Shown piece by piece: positions 25,251-38,623 of a DNA stretch of 64,000 bases (position 1 is its first letter; each line of letters starts with the position of its first letter). Source of the stretch: Montifringilla adamsi (Eukaryota > Chordata > Aves > Passeriformes > Passeridae); NCBI GenBank assembly GCA_017590115.1, contig JAGGNK010006659.1, forward strand, positions 124,001 to 188,000, given 5' to 3'. The position numbers and the translations under genes were made by a program. The notes beneath the pieces are model-generated. The model worked only from the letters and a program-made list of their open reading frames with translations. It was not told the origin of the DNA and did not search any database.

Positions 25251-25997
25251 CTCAAATGCCACAGCCAGTATTGGAGTTGTTCAAATGTTTATTACATTTT
25301 TTTAGTGTGCATATAATTCCTCTTTCTCAGCTTTGATAAATCTTTTATTTACTTGTATGATGATGACACTGTCTTGTTGCTATCTGATAAGGGGACCAGC
25401 AAGATTAACACTATTCTTCATGCTGAGCTAACAGAAAGTAACAAAGTGACTTCATGAAAATTGAGCTAATACTCAATTTAGATAAGACTTCAGGGGTATT
25501 GTTCACTCCTTGACCTCTGCCAAGGAGGCAACTTTTCAGATTAACTCAGACAAGAACACACAACAACACAACAGAGATTACTAAACATCTTCCAATATCC
25601 TATCTGGCCTATTTTATTATTTTATCTAATGGCAAGGCAGCAGTAAAAATTACAGTATATGTTTATATAGATGTTACCCATATAGAGTTAATCTCTTCCA
25701 GGTTTGGTTTTTCTTTTTCTTTTTTTACCCATTGGCTTTCTGTAGATAGATTTTAATCTTTTTTATGAGTACTTGTTCCTGAGGCAGAGATAGTGTCAAA
25801 TCTCCCTATATTTACTTGCTATATAGAGGTTTGCACTGTATTAAAAAGGGTTGTTTCTTCCAGACAGAGCAAACAATGTTATATATTGACTTACTATTAT
25901 TATATCTAGAGTATTTGGATCAAAACTCTGTGGACTTAAAGTAGTTTTTCTAGAATAGTAGTCCTGTTGGAATTGTAAATCTTGCAAATTAATTTTT
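25251..25997. other. unique AT-rich sequence
   Basis: No gene, RNA or repeat family recognised. Confidence 0.5.
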
Positions 25998-26041
25998 GGG
26001 GGCTGGTGGTGGGGGGGGGGGGGGTGTGGGGGGGGGGGTGT
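25998..26041 (+). repeat. poly-G tract (G-quadruplex candidate)
   Basis: Contains G5, then GG pairs, a run of 14 G (26011-26024), TGT, and a run of 11 G (26028-26038). Such runs satisfy any G-quadruplex rule on the plus strand and are also prone to sequencing error, so the exact lengths are uncertain. Confidence 0.9.
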
Positions 26042-28773
26042 GAAATGATGGTAGCAAGGTACATGCGTAAAAATCTAAAAGTGTAAAAAGTTTAGAAAAA
26101 ATCTTACCATTTTTAAGCCATTTACTGTATATGAAACAGTCAAGTCTGTATATTTGTTTGAGTCCTTTCTGATCATTCCCAAATCTTACCAAATTCTATT
26201 TTTTGAACATAGGTGCAATGACTTGATTAACTTAACTGAGAAGCTTGCTGAAAGGCAAGCTTAATTCAGAAAAGCTTGTGCTGTTTAAGACTCTACAGCT
26301 CTGTGTTGTTCCTGGAGTGTGACTCTTAGCCAGTTTTGTGAACACAACCTTCAAAAATCTTGAAGGAGAAAGTAATTAATCCATTTGTCAGTGAGTGTAT
26401 CTGAATTATGTTTTACTCTTACACAGGAACTTCAGCAGAATAATTGCTTTACCATGGGTGTCATGACGTGAACTGACAGTGGTAACATTGCAGGAGCATG
26501 CTCTTAGCCTCTGGCTATTAGTCAGTTCAGCCCTTCACCAAATTTTTACTGTATATCACCTGACAAGCACTAATCTCTGAGTTTCTATGGTCTGTTTTTC
26601 TTAGCTCTAATACAAACTAATGGGTCAAAAAAACCTGAGAACTTGTATTTTCATGATGTAGATAAAGTACTGCAACACAACTCACAACAGAAACAAAAAT
26701 AAAACTCCTCTTGAATATGCAATATAACTCACTAAGAACATTCAGAGACAGAAATAAATGTGAAATAACTACAAAGAACATTATGAAGACTTAATTGCAA
26801 CTGCACATATCTGCATTCCACTACATAGACACGTTATATATATATACACATATGTATTGTAACGTATACCACGCAAAGACAGCTTATTTTGGATACAATA
26901 TCCAGCTAAGGTGACACAGGCTGCTATGGAAAACAAATCAGGGAAACATGAAAGAAATGGTTAAAAGTTTCAGAACTGCTGGAAAAGCAAGTCAAAGCAC
27001 ACTAGTTACCAAACCAATATGGTAGGTTGTCTGTGATAGATAAATGTTACTAATGAGATATATTTACCCACATAGTAATGTCCTTAGGTTTGCCTTGAAA
27101 AAACATTAACACTACTTGTATTAAAACTAGAAATTAAGCTTCTTTTTTTCTGGTTCTTCCTCCCCCGCCCCAGGATGTGCCCTGTTTAGTTTGAATTATA
27201 CTGTGTAATCTACATACCCATCAGGCTGCCTGCATAACCCAAATGCACTGTCACCTCTCAGAGGCCACAAGCAAAAAGAAAGGACAGCTGCTAGTAAGCC
27301 TTTGTGAGATAATAAATCAGCAACAGGTGCTCCAGGCACTCAGGAAGACTGGAGATCAGGTCACAAATGAAATAGATTTAGAAGGAAAACAAAAGAAATA
27401 AAGGAAGGCGTTTGTAAGACAACATGAAGAAACGGTTTGATTTTGGCTCCTGTGAAACTAAAACTGGCAAAGGGATGGAAATCAAGACAGTTAATAAGCA
27501 AAGCTACAGGGAACCTGGCTTAAAAAAAAAAAAAACATAAAACCAAAAATCAAAAAAATGAATGAATAAATGTACTCTCTTTATTCAGCAAAATAAAAAC
27601 CCAATTCAATTACCCATGAAAAAAAAGGTAGACAACATTTGCATTTTCCTGCTAAGGGCCAAAGAAACATATGCTGAAACTAAACCTAGTTTGTACAATG
27701 GTATTTCTAATAGGTTTCAGAAAATTCATATTATTTGGATGGCAGCATTATAGTAATGCTCTGATTTTTCTCTATACCTTCCTTCTCTCCATGACAAAAG
27801 TCAATGGTATTGATAATTCAAAATATCTGCCACTGATACATTTCTTCAGATTTTCTTTTCTTTTGGTCTCTTCTGGCAGTCTCTGTGCATGTAAAATGAG
27901 ACTGAAGTCAAAGAAGAAATGAGATAATGGATTTCCTAACAGAAAACCTAAGAGATTTTTAAAAACATCAGAACTGGAAAATTATTTTTTTAATTCAATA
28001 CTTTTTTTCAGTTACTTTATCTTTCTTTATAATTTTTAGCTTTTATTTTCCCTCTTACATCCTAGAAAATACAAGAAATTCACAGATATGAATCAGTTTT
28101 AATTCCTTCTTTACAGTTAGGTAGATTTCTGTTTATTTTTAATCTGTTGGATTTAAAAAACTGAAGATGTTGTTGAGAGCAAGAACTAATTGTCTATTGA
28201 AAAAAGAGTTGAGTGACAGTTATTGTGTAACATATTGCTCTTATTGCTCCTGGTAGCACTTTTGAAAATCTAATTGGAGAGAAAGACAAGACTGTTCTAT
28301 GTTGCACCAACACAGAGAATTAAGTCCCAAATATTGTACAAACTCTGCAAGAAATATAGAGCCACAGCATACAGATACAAACCTGATGGAAATGTATAAA
28401 GAAACAGTGCACATATATTGAAAAGTCTTGGTAAAATAGTAAAAGTCCAGTCTTTGGTGTATTATACAATGAGCTTGTATAATAGTCCCATCAATTTCAG
28501 AGGGAACAGTGGTGGTTGTAAATAAACAAAATAAACAAAACTGGTAGTCCCTTAGGCTTTTTCTCCCTACTTCCCCCAGGTCTTGAAAGTACTTTTAATC
28601 AGTTATCTGCACACTACAACTGTTAAGGAACTCTCATTTAGGAGTCATGACCCAGGCCTTACCCAGACCAAACCATTTTATATTTCTACCAGAGTCACCA
28701 ACAGTTATGACTTTTCTTTTCTGTAAATAGCAGTAGTTGTGGTTTTAACACTTATTTCTCCAGTATTTGTGTG

Positions 28774-28779
<6 letters not shown>
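26042..28779. other. unique AT-rich sequence, no gene seen
   Basis: Small TA runs at 26836-26855 and an A-run at about 27523-27536. No supported gene. Frames at 27562-27753 and 27671-27922 overlap each other in different phases and carry no motif. Confidence 0.5.

Positions 28780-28807
<28 letters not shown>
28780..28807. repeat. (TA)n microsatellite
   Basis: Fourteen uninterrupted AT units. Confidence 0.95.
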
Positions 28808-28810
<3 letters not shown>

Positions 28811-29204
28811 TTTATATTTCCAGAAGTTAAAAAACTTATTCCTTGAACATGTAATCTCTTATTTTGTTTACTTTCATGTTAAAATATTTAATGACTTTTA
28901 ATGAACAGTAACAAAACAGGATTTTTGTGTGTCTGTTTCACCATCTATAATTTATCTGGGCAAGGCAATTGTCATTTAAATTGGGAAATATAGTTTTCAT
29001 TTTTAAAGTCATTTCTTGTTTTGCAACGTTATGACTTTAATAATAGTCAGTGCCCTCCAATGCCCCAGCATAGTAGTAGAAATGCATAAATAAGCCACAA
29101 CCCAAGGCAAATCATAGTGTTTTACATTGCTTAATAGTTCATTGGCTAGTGGAACTGGTAGAACAAAATATTTCAGATTTGGGCTGATATACTTTATTCC
29201 AAAG

Positions 29205-29455
29205 GATGAGAACAGTTAAGGTTAGAAGCGACCTTAAGGATAACTAGTTCAATCCCCTAACCATGGGGATTGAACAGTAGTAGAAGGGACAGTCTAGTAG
29301 AAGGGACACATCACTCAGAGCCCCATCCAACCTGGCCTTGCACACTTCCAGGGACAGGGCATCCTCATCTTCTCTGGGCAACCTATTCCAGTGCCTCACA
29401 GGAAATGATAGTTATCCTGACAATAACAGTTCTTCCTCAGGCTGTGATTTTCCCT
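29205..29455 (-). mobile_element. CR1 LINE 3'-end fragment
   Basis: Antisense CR1 3' terminus: 'aaggttagaagcgaccttaa' near 29218, then 'agccccatccaacctggcct', 'cttccagggacagggcatcc', 'ctctgggcaacctattccag' and 'tgcctcac'. A 14-bp tandem duplication (29278-29291 and 29295-29308) has been added inside. It stops short after about 250 bp. Confidence 0.85.
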
Positions 29456-30117
29456 TGATTTGATACAAATTCTTGTTCTAATTATGGAGGATCTTGAAGC
29501 TTGCCTTGAAACAAGAATTATTCTGCTGCCAATTTAATAACAGGTTCTTAGTCATGTGTGCTTGAAAGATGGCTGGTGTTGCAGTTGCCTTCTGATTTCA
29601 AATTTCACGTACTTTGGGAAGAGAAATGCTTGAAATCTTCACAAAAAGGAGTTTTAAAATTTTATGTGTGGGTTTTATCAGGTATCATAACTTCCTGAAA
29701 AATGGCTGACTAAAAATTATTAAAAATCTAATAAAAAAATCCCAGATATTGTTATACTTCCTAAATATTGCAACTATGACTTAATTGTTTTACTGCTTTA
29801 AAAATGCTGTTATAAATACAAAATATATTCTAACGTGTTCACTTATACTCTTTTAGTAAGCCAAGAAACTAAGATGATTTGGGTTTTGTTTTGCCTTGTC
29901 TTGGGGTTTTTGTGGGATTTTTTACTATTTAAAAAATATTGTACTTTCTTAGCAGATTTATATTCCATATTTTAATTTTTTTCAAGGATAGTTAAGAAAA
30001 AACAGACTTAATGTTCAGGTATAATTGAATACTTTGACACACCTTTACATGCATTTAGCAACTTTTCATCCCCTCTCTTTTCCAGTAGCAAAAATACCTG
30101 ATAAAAAGAAATTGCCC

Positions 30118-30154
<37 letters not shown>

Positions 30155-33100
30155 GGGGTGTTTACTTTTTCTTGCTTTTAATTAGTAGTTTGTTTATATA
30201 TTAAAAGATAATCATGAGAAAAGACAACTGAATGTGATAAAAAAAAATTTGAAATAAAATTTTGGAGAGAAATATGTTGAGATTTTTGTTATTTTGGGTT
30301 TTTTTAATGGTAATATTTTAAAATAGTATGCAGGTAGAATAAACCCCAATATATGCCAGATTAGAATATGGTGACCTAAAATTTGAGATGTTTAGTAAAC
30401 ATGATATAGCTTGAAGTTCTGACCCTGAGAGTGCTGGAGATGTAATAGATATGCCTAAAGAGACTTCCCAGAGGAGATCTTGCTTCTTGTCTCTACCTCT
30501 TAGTAATGACTTATGCCGTATAACTCATGTTCTAATTAGCCTCATAAATGTTTAATTTTTTCTTTTGCTGTTGTGAAAAGCTCAGATTGTTCTGCTGGAG
30601 TACTCAGAATTACATGATGCCAATAATGAAGAACTGAGACGACAGTCTTTTTTGTACTTCACCACTGCATTTGTTTTACAGTAAGCCTTTTTCTCAAATA
30701 CAAAATAGGTTTATGCATTTCCTTTTTGGATAAAACAGGAGCAAGTGTCTTTAATGGCATAATTACTAATTTCTACCCAGTATTGCTTTTTACACTTCAG
30801 ACTGGGACAGTATCTTGGTTTAGTAATTTGGGCTTCAAAGAAAAAAACGTTTTGCACAGCTGGAGGCTTGTTAGCCCAATGGGCATGATAAGCAGCTAGC
30901 AAAAATCATGCCTACATCTTTCACTCTGAAGTAGCTTATATTTCTTGACCAGTAAATAAGTCTTTATCTCAAGAAAAGTTCTATAATTGGCTTGAAAGGG
31001 TTTTTTGTGCCTTTTGTGACGAGACATATAAATGTTAGGACTGAAGTTTTCATGATGTGTAATGGAATAATTTAATGCAGAGAGGTTCCTTTAGACTTTA
31101 AATGAAGTATCAAGGGATATTTAATGGGAAAGAATATTACTTGTGAAAGAGAAGTTAATGGAGTTAGTAAACAAAATCAACATCCTTTCTTCTTCTGCAA
31201 ATTTATATTGGCTACAAGATGCAGCAGTGGATTTTTAAAGTAAATTACTTGTAGAATCCCACTGTTGCTCAGTAGCTGGAAAATTCTTTAACTTAGTGAA
31301 ATTGTATTAGAAGACTGCATTTATGGCTTTTGAAATTATGACTTTAATTATTGATCAGGCACTTCAGCGTGGAATCCATAAATGCAACACATTAAATACT
31401 CTAGGAGTTAGCTGTGAAGTTGAAAAAAAATGCTGAATTAGGTGCCTGCCTAATTATTTTAAAGTATAAGTAGTCTGATGTTGGTCAACAAAGGAAAAGC
31501 GTGTTGATCCTTCCATAAAATGTAGCATACACTAACTTTTGTGTTTAATTCAAACTAGTTCATATAATCCAATCTGTAATAGATCTTGATACACTTTATG
31601 GGCAAAAATCCTATAATCTCTTAGGCATGGGATACAACTCAAGTTATTAATCCCTTTTTTTTAATAGAAAGCATGTCTCTTATTTAATGTTCCTTAAAGT
31701 ATTTATGTATTAAATATTCACCCTGTTCTAGGATAGCCACCTGCTGAAACCCTACAGAACTCTTAGTAGAGTAAGTCTCATAAAATCTGGACAGTGTGTT
31801 AATATATTCTGCCTCCATATGCTCATGTTTAATAATGCATGCCATCTCATCCTGGTGCTTAGTTTATTCTCCCCTCAACTTAACATTCGTTTATAAATAT
31901 TATAACAGAAGTTCTTCAATTGTTAATCCATTTTGTGCAACAACAACTTGAGAGACCCCTCATTTTACTGTGTGCCAGAAAGCATGTGCCAGAAAGCTTT
32001 TCTTTGGATTAAATATACAAATAATTTAGGTCTTCTGTAACGATGCAGAACATAAAATAATACTGTTCTCCTAGACTTTTAATTTTTGTCTTTGAGTAAA
32101 ATTTATCTGAATTTTCCTAATAAAATGGCAATATATTTGTCTATACCAAAAATAAGTAAAAGAGATTTTACATTTCCATAGACTTGAACAGGTCTTGAGC
32201 TCATCACATTAATTATTTTATTTTCTTTTTCTCTATTCCCTCCAGTGTTGACAGTATTGATGAATAATTCATGGTGAAGTATGTGTATGTATAAAATGTA
32301 TTAAAAGCAAGATGTTGGAATGGAATCATGAGGCTGATAATTACTAAATGCAATACTTTTGCTGATTAATTCTTGCTGATTATTTCTGGTATACTTCAGC
32401 AGTCAGAAATTTTTGTCGATTCAGTATTTCTACTTTGAGAATTAGGTTAGCATGTTAGGCTCAACTGTATTATCAGAGTATGAGCTGCAGAAGATTAACT
32501 AAAATTTGGAGGCTAGAATTTCTTGATTTGAAATGCCTGGAAGTGAGAAGTCAGAAATCATCCTGTTAAGCCCACAGGTTCATCATGCAGTGTGTGCAAA
32601 ATTATATTCAGAAAATAGTCTCTTGTACAGAGGCGTTCTTGACTCCATATGTATACCAGACTCTCTAGAACAGGTAATAGTCAAGGGGCAAATAGGAATG
32701 GTGCAGGAGAGATATCCAGGTGTCAGGATAATGCTCCTTCTCTGACAAATATCTTACAATGTCCTCTACATTTTATTAAAAAAAAGAAAAATAGGCATTT
32801 GTTGCTGATGTTATTTGAATATTTTGGTAATTCAGGTAGGCTTGAGGGACAGAATGATTGTTCCTATCAGGAAACTCTTGATTCCTCTATCAAAAAAGAT
32901 TACAAACTGTATTCTAAGTAATTCTGTAATTACTGTAAGTAGGGCATCTGTAATTCTAAAGCAGATGCCCTACTTTTAAGGTTAATCTAGACCAAAATCT
33001 GAATTAAAAACCTTTTGATGTTCTAATAGGTGTGGATTTCAAGGGAAGCATATTGATACAACCACTTTTCAAGTTTGTCTTGTTCCTCTCATATTATCCA

Positions 33101-34699
33101 GATTATACTGAGCGATATACTAGGAAGATCCAAAAAGGTTGTGAGTTGTTTATTTCCTTTTTCCCTGTCCATGAAGAAATTTCTATTGCTGGAAACTACA
33201 CTATAAAGTCCGACAATGGAATGAATAATTTTTAATAGCCTATGTCTCCATAAAGTCTTGGTTATATTTTTGTTCAGACCTCTCTAATATTTCTCATCCA
33301 ATTTAAAAGAAATTTAATTTTACTTGGTTAGGCAAAGGCTGCTTGCAAAACTCCATTTTCTACTTGCTCTTGCAAGACCTGTTTTGAATTCAAACAGTTT
33401 TCAAGCACGATTTTGAAATTAATATTGTTTTAAAAAATACACTGAATAAATTTAGGCTACCTACTCTAAATATGGGCTATTATAAGATGCTGCTTCAAAT
33501 ATGGCTGGGTGTCATAGTTGCTTTCAACCACCCATGGCTTTCATATTACCTACAAAAGAAAGTAAATTGCCCAAATTTTCCAATAAATATTGAAATGTTC
33601 TCAGCTTTTGGCTTTAAATTGTATATTTTTTCCCTTTTCTTTCCAAGTCATCACATTATATTTCATTCTAATTTACTATTAATTTAGTGCTAGTTAATAT
33701 ACTTTTACTGAAAGGGTACATAACATACAACTGATGAAGGAAATTCACTTAGGTATATGCTCAAATATCTTTTATTTCAAAGTGTTTTCCTTCCCAGTAA
33801 GTGCCAACAATATTTAGGATTTTTCTGAAGAGGGTAAAATTAAAAAAAAAAAAAAAAAACATACCTCTACATAAGCTGAAGAAGGTAAATAAAATAAACT
33901 TTTAATCATTGGCTTCTGGCAGAAGAACCTTGCAACAGATTACCAGTTGGTTTGGTTTTGCTGGGTTAGATTTTTTCATTTTGTTATTTTGTTTGTTTCT
34001 AGTTTGTCTTTCTTAATAATACAGTGTTATCAAATACTTTATAATGAAACTCATTTATGTTTTGTGTTTTGTATTTATCAAAATTTTGTGTTCAAGATAA
34101 TAATAAGCAGTAAAAAAAAAAGGAAAGCAAGGAACAAAAACCCAAAAAAAACCCTCCTGATAAATGGTTTAGAGCCAGAAATTTGTCTTAATTATCCTTA
34201 TAAAGCAATTTTAGAGACAAGAGTAGCTGGTTTCCAATTGATTAGCTGTACTTCTGGGATTGCTCCTGCTGTTCAAAATGACTCTTCCCTTAGGGTGACA
34301 TAGATCACTGAAATATGCTTCCTAGTAATGCTAGCAAGCCACAAAATCACTAATTAAAACTGAAAATCTATTTTTGTGTGAGTAATAATGTAAAGTAACT
34401 TAGCATCCATGCAGACTTCAAGAACACTTGAACATTATTTCATTTGCATCTTTATAGCCCACAGAGTATTCAGCTTTTTTTTTCTTTTTTTTTTTTTTTT
34501 TTTTAACATATGATGCAATTCACAGATTTGGTAAAAAGTTTTACTTCTATATGGGTATTTGATCACCTGGATATCTCTCAAAATTTTAAGACTGCATAGT
34601 AGATGACAATTGACTTAATCACTCTTTCTTCAAGAAGGAGCATATTTAACAGGAGGTGAAGTGAAATGAAACCTCAGCCAACTTTCTCTGTATATAATT
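29456..34699. other. unique AT-rich sequence with homopolymers
   Basis: Contains T28 at 30122-30149, A18 at 33842-33859, and T-runs at 34474-34504. A 14-bp perfect hairpin lies at 32937-32975. The stretch 31240-31490 is non-repetitive and of even composition and could be conserved non-coding DNA, but I cannot test that. No coding exon is supported; the 118-codon frame at 33947-34303 starts in T-rich DNA and has no domain. Confidence 0.5.
32937..32975. repeat. 14-bp perfect inverted repeat
   Basis: AAGTAGGGCATCTG (32937-32950) and its exact reverse complement (32962-32975) flank an 11-nt loop. The arms are GC-richer than the region, so the hairpin would be stable. No terminator or small-RNA context is recognisable. 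Confidence 0.9.
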
Positions 34700-35230
34700 C
34701 TTCCCCAGGCTGGTTAAATAAGTTGACATTCTTCCCTGGGAAAGCTATGGCTTAACAGAAACTGCAGAGAGACCTCAGTGCCTCAAGCACAGACACTTGG
34801 CACTTCTCTTGAAGTAGTGGGGTGATGCTGTTACCACGGCAACTGGCCCTGGTACACACAGAGAGCTTCATGATTTGTTATTTGTGATAGGAAAAGTTGT
34901 GAGATGCTTCAGAAATGCTTTTCATAAAATTCTCAGCACTTCAGAATGGACAAGCAAATTATAGAACCCACTTCTGTAATGTCATTTGATTTGCCAGTAT
35001 TGTTTGCTTTCCAGCAGATCCATGATCATTAAGATAATTAACTGGCAAAACATTTACAGAAGCATGTGGCAAGATGACCTGCAAGCATGCAAGTGATCAG
35101 CAATGTCAAATTAAACATAACGGGCTGATCAGTATATTCCTGTGTGTTACATAAATACATTTATTAAAACTGCAGAAATATGCTCTGTAATGAGAATGAT
35201 GATGTTCCCTTGAGACAGAAAAAATCAGCT
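34700..35230. other. candidate conserved non-coding element
   Basis: Non-repetitive sequence of balanced composition in an AT-rich setting, with no transposon similarity and no open coding frame. It includes an exact RFX-type X-box (34830-34843) and a run of words (about 35000-35220) that resembles ancient non-coding sequence in style. This is an impression without alignment, so confidence is low. Confidence 0.3.
34830..34843. promoter_or_regulatory. RFX X-box motif
   Basis: GTTACCACGGCAAC fits the X-box pattern GTNRCC-N(0-3)-RGYAAC in full: two half sites as an imperfect palindrome with a 2-nt spacer. RFX factors bind such sites in promoters and enhancers, notably of ciliary genes. No transcription start or gene is seen beside it, so an enhancer role or chance are both open. 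Confidence 0.45.
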
Positions 35231-36868
35231 GGTATTCCACTATGCTTAGACCACTAAAATCTCACAAAAAAAGGAAAAAAATAAATGGGAAACAAATTTG
35301 GCATACAGTATTTCTTTTTAACATGAACACACACCCATGCTCAGAATAGGGACAGCCATTATTTAACATTTTTGAGTCATTGTTTTTTATTACTTTTTAA
35401 AGGCACACTGAAGATCACAGTAAGCAAAATTTGCCAGTACATTATCATCTAATATTGAGATTTACTAGTTATACAAAAAAGTAAGTGAATGTATGCAGTA
35501 AAGAAAAAGGAAAGTATATAAACTGTGTGTTAGAGAAGCTGGATTTTTCTTGAGTGCATGACATTGTACATGAAGTGGTAAATTCTAAAGCCATGTCCAA
35601 AGTGCTTCAACAGATCCAAGTCAGCTGTCTCTAAGAGTGAATTGTAATGGCAATTCCTTTTATATTTTGGTGAATGAATGTTTACAGTTCGTTACTAAAG
35701 TCTGTATTTTAGCTCTCCTTAGTCTGAAGATTTATAACTTTCTTGTGTTGAAAATCTAAAGTATTCACATTTGGTGTCGTGGTAAATGCAAAGTGGGCTC
35801 TTCTGTTAGAGAAAATAGCAAGATTTCAAGCACTAGCCTGTTTCAACAGTAAGTCTAGTTTAGTTTGCTGATGGTTCTAATTATGTGTCCTTTGACTGGG
35901 TTTCAGTCAGGTTTGCAGTGCTTCTAAATACCCTAAAAGAATTTAACAGATCTAAAATGGGAATTTAATCCATGCTAAATACTCTCCTACCTCAGCTCAC
36001 ACCATCTACAATTGTCCTGAGAAAAAAATGTTGTGGGAAGAGATAACCTTTCTAACTCAAGCTCATCTGTTAGCTCTACACAGTCTGATTGAAATATATC
36101 TCATCTGGTTTTATTGTGAAGTATAAAAAATCAGAGTAATATCATCACGTACCAGCTTTTGGCATTTACTCTTTTCTTAATTACACATTTGCTAATATAA
36201 TGTACATATTCCCAGAATCTTTTTCATAATAATTTGAAAAATTCTAGCTCTAAATTTGAAAAGAAACCTTAAAGTTTTTTAATAGATACAATTATCATCA
36301 TATCCGCTTATAAATCATTAACAAAACAGAACCTCTATAGGTTTGTCTGTCACAGTAGGTTCTATTTTAATTAATTTATTTAATGTTCCTTTCCTTTTCT
36401 TCTTTCCTTTTTGTTTTATATTAATCAGTGGGAGGGGTCAAAAGATGGATTATGTCTATTGATTCCTCCTCTGCCATTTCCTGATTGCATTAGTTTTAAT
36501 CTTGTGAACAAAATGGCTGGGCTGAGCAAATTCCCACTCTTGATAATGCATCAAGAAATTGACAGAGGCAGGATGTCAAAGACACAAGGCTCAGGTAAAG
36601 GATAGCATTTCATTAGATCATATACAATTGAAATCTCTCTCAAGCAATAGGATTTTAATGATTTCCAGAGCCATTGGTATAGCCAATAAACAGAAAATGA
36701 CAGAATTATCTAACTTGGCATTAATTGGAACTTGCTTTTTTTCTTTTTCCCCACAGGCTAGCGTGTTTGTGATTCCACAAGGTTCAAACTTAGTCTTGCA
36801 CATGAAAAGTTGTAGTTCCTGAGGAACTATGTCTGTCTGGGATACACAATATAGGCGTTTTAGATGTG
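35231..36868. other. unique sequence, no supported gene
   Basis: No repeat family recognised. A 64-codon plus-strand frame at 36411-36605 lies in a stretch of even composition, possibly conserved non-coding DNA; no splice-bounded exon can be defended. Confidence 0.4.
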
Positions 36869-37202
36869 ATGAACAGAATCACAAAACAGGTAAGGTTGGT
36901 AGGGCCCACAGTGGCTCATCTGCTCCAACCTCCCTGCTCAAGAAGAGTTATCCTAGAGCATGTGACACAGGATTATGTCCAGCGAGTTCTTGAATACCTC
37001 CAGTGAAGTAAAGTCCACAACCTCTCTGGGCAGCCTGTTCCAGTCCTTAGTCACCAACACAGTAAAGAAGTTCTTCCTCAAGCTCAGGTGGAACTTTCTG
37101 TCCCCATTGCCTCTCATCCTATTGTTTGGCACAGCCAAGAAGAGACTGGATCTATCCTCTTGACACCCTTCCTTTAGAAACTTACCGAAGTTGATAAGGT
37201 TC
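36869..37202 (-). mobile_element. CR1 LINE, 3' part (left of LTR insertion)
   Basis: Antisense CR1 3' end: 'cagaatcacaaaacaggtaa' at the left terminus, then 'ctcatctgctccaacctccc', 'ctctgggcagcctgttccag' and 'aagttcttcctcaagctcag'. It stops at the solo LTR and resumes at 38266 without loss of CR1 sequence. The last six bases (AGGTTC) are the left target duplication of that LTR. Confidence 0.9.
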
Positions 37203-38265
<1,063 letters not shown>

Positions 38266-38623
38266 AGTTTCCTGTCAGTTGCCTCTTCTCAAGGCTGAAC
38301 AGGCTCAGCTCCTTCAGCCTTTTCTCATAAGAGAGACACTTCCATCCCCACTGGACTCCCTTCAGGACCTCCATGCCTTTCTTGAACTGAGGAGCCAAGA
38401 ACTGGACACAGTGCTCTAGATGTGCCTCACTAGGGCACAGTAAAGGGGCAGAATTATCTTCCTTGAGCTGCTGTTAATGTTATTCCTGAGGGACCCCAGG
38501 ACACCATTGGCCTTGTTGGCCACCAGAGCACACTGCTGTCTTGTGGACAGCTTGTTGTCCACCATAATTCCCTGGTTCTTCTCTGCAGAGCTGCTTACCA
38601 GCAGATCAGCTCCCTTAGCTATT
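38266..38623 (-). mobile_element. CR1 LINE, 5' part (right of LTR insertion)
   Basis: Continues the CR1 from 36869-37202: 'cctcttctcaaggctgaaca', 'ctccttcagccttttctcat', 'gaggagccaagaactggaca', 'gtgctctagatgtgcctcac', 'gcttgttgtccaccataatt' and 'cagagctgcttaccagcaga'. It ends where the original insertion was 5'-truncated. Confidence 0.92.

Noticed and set aside
33947..34303. 118-codon plus-strand frame with hydrophobic N-terminus resembling membrane segments
   Set aside because: Hydrophobicity comes from T-rich DNA; the later part is lysine-rich from an A-run. No family resemblance.
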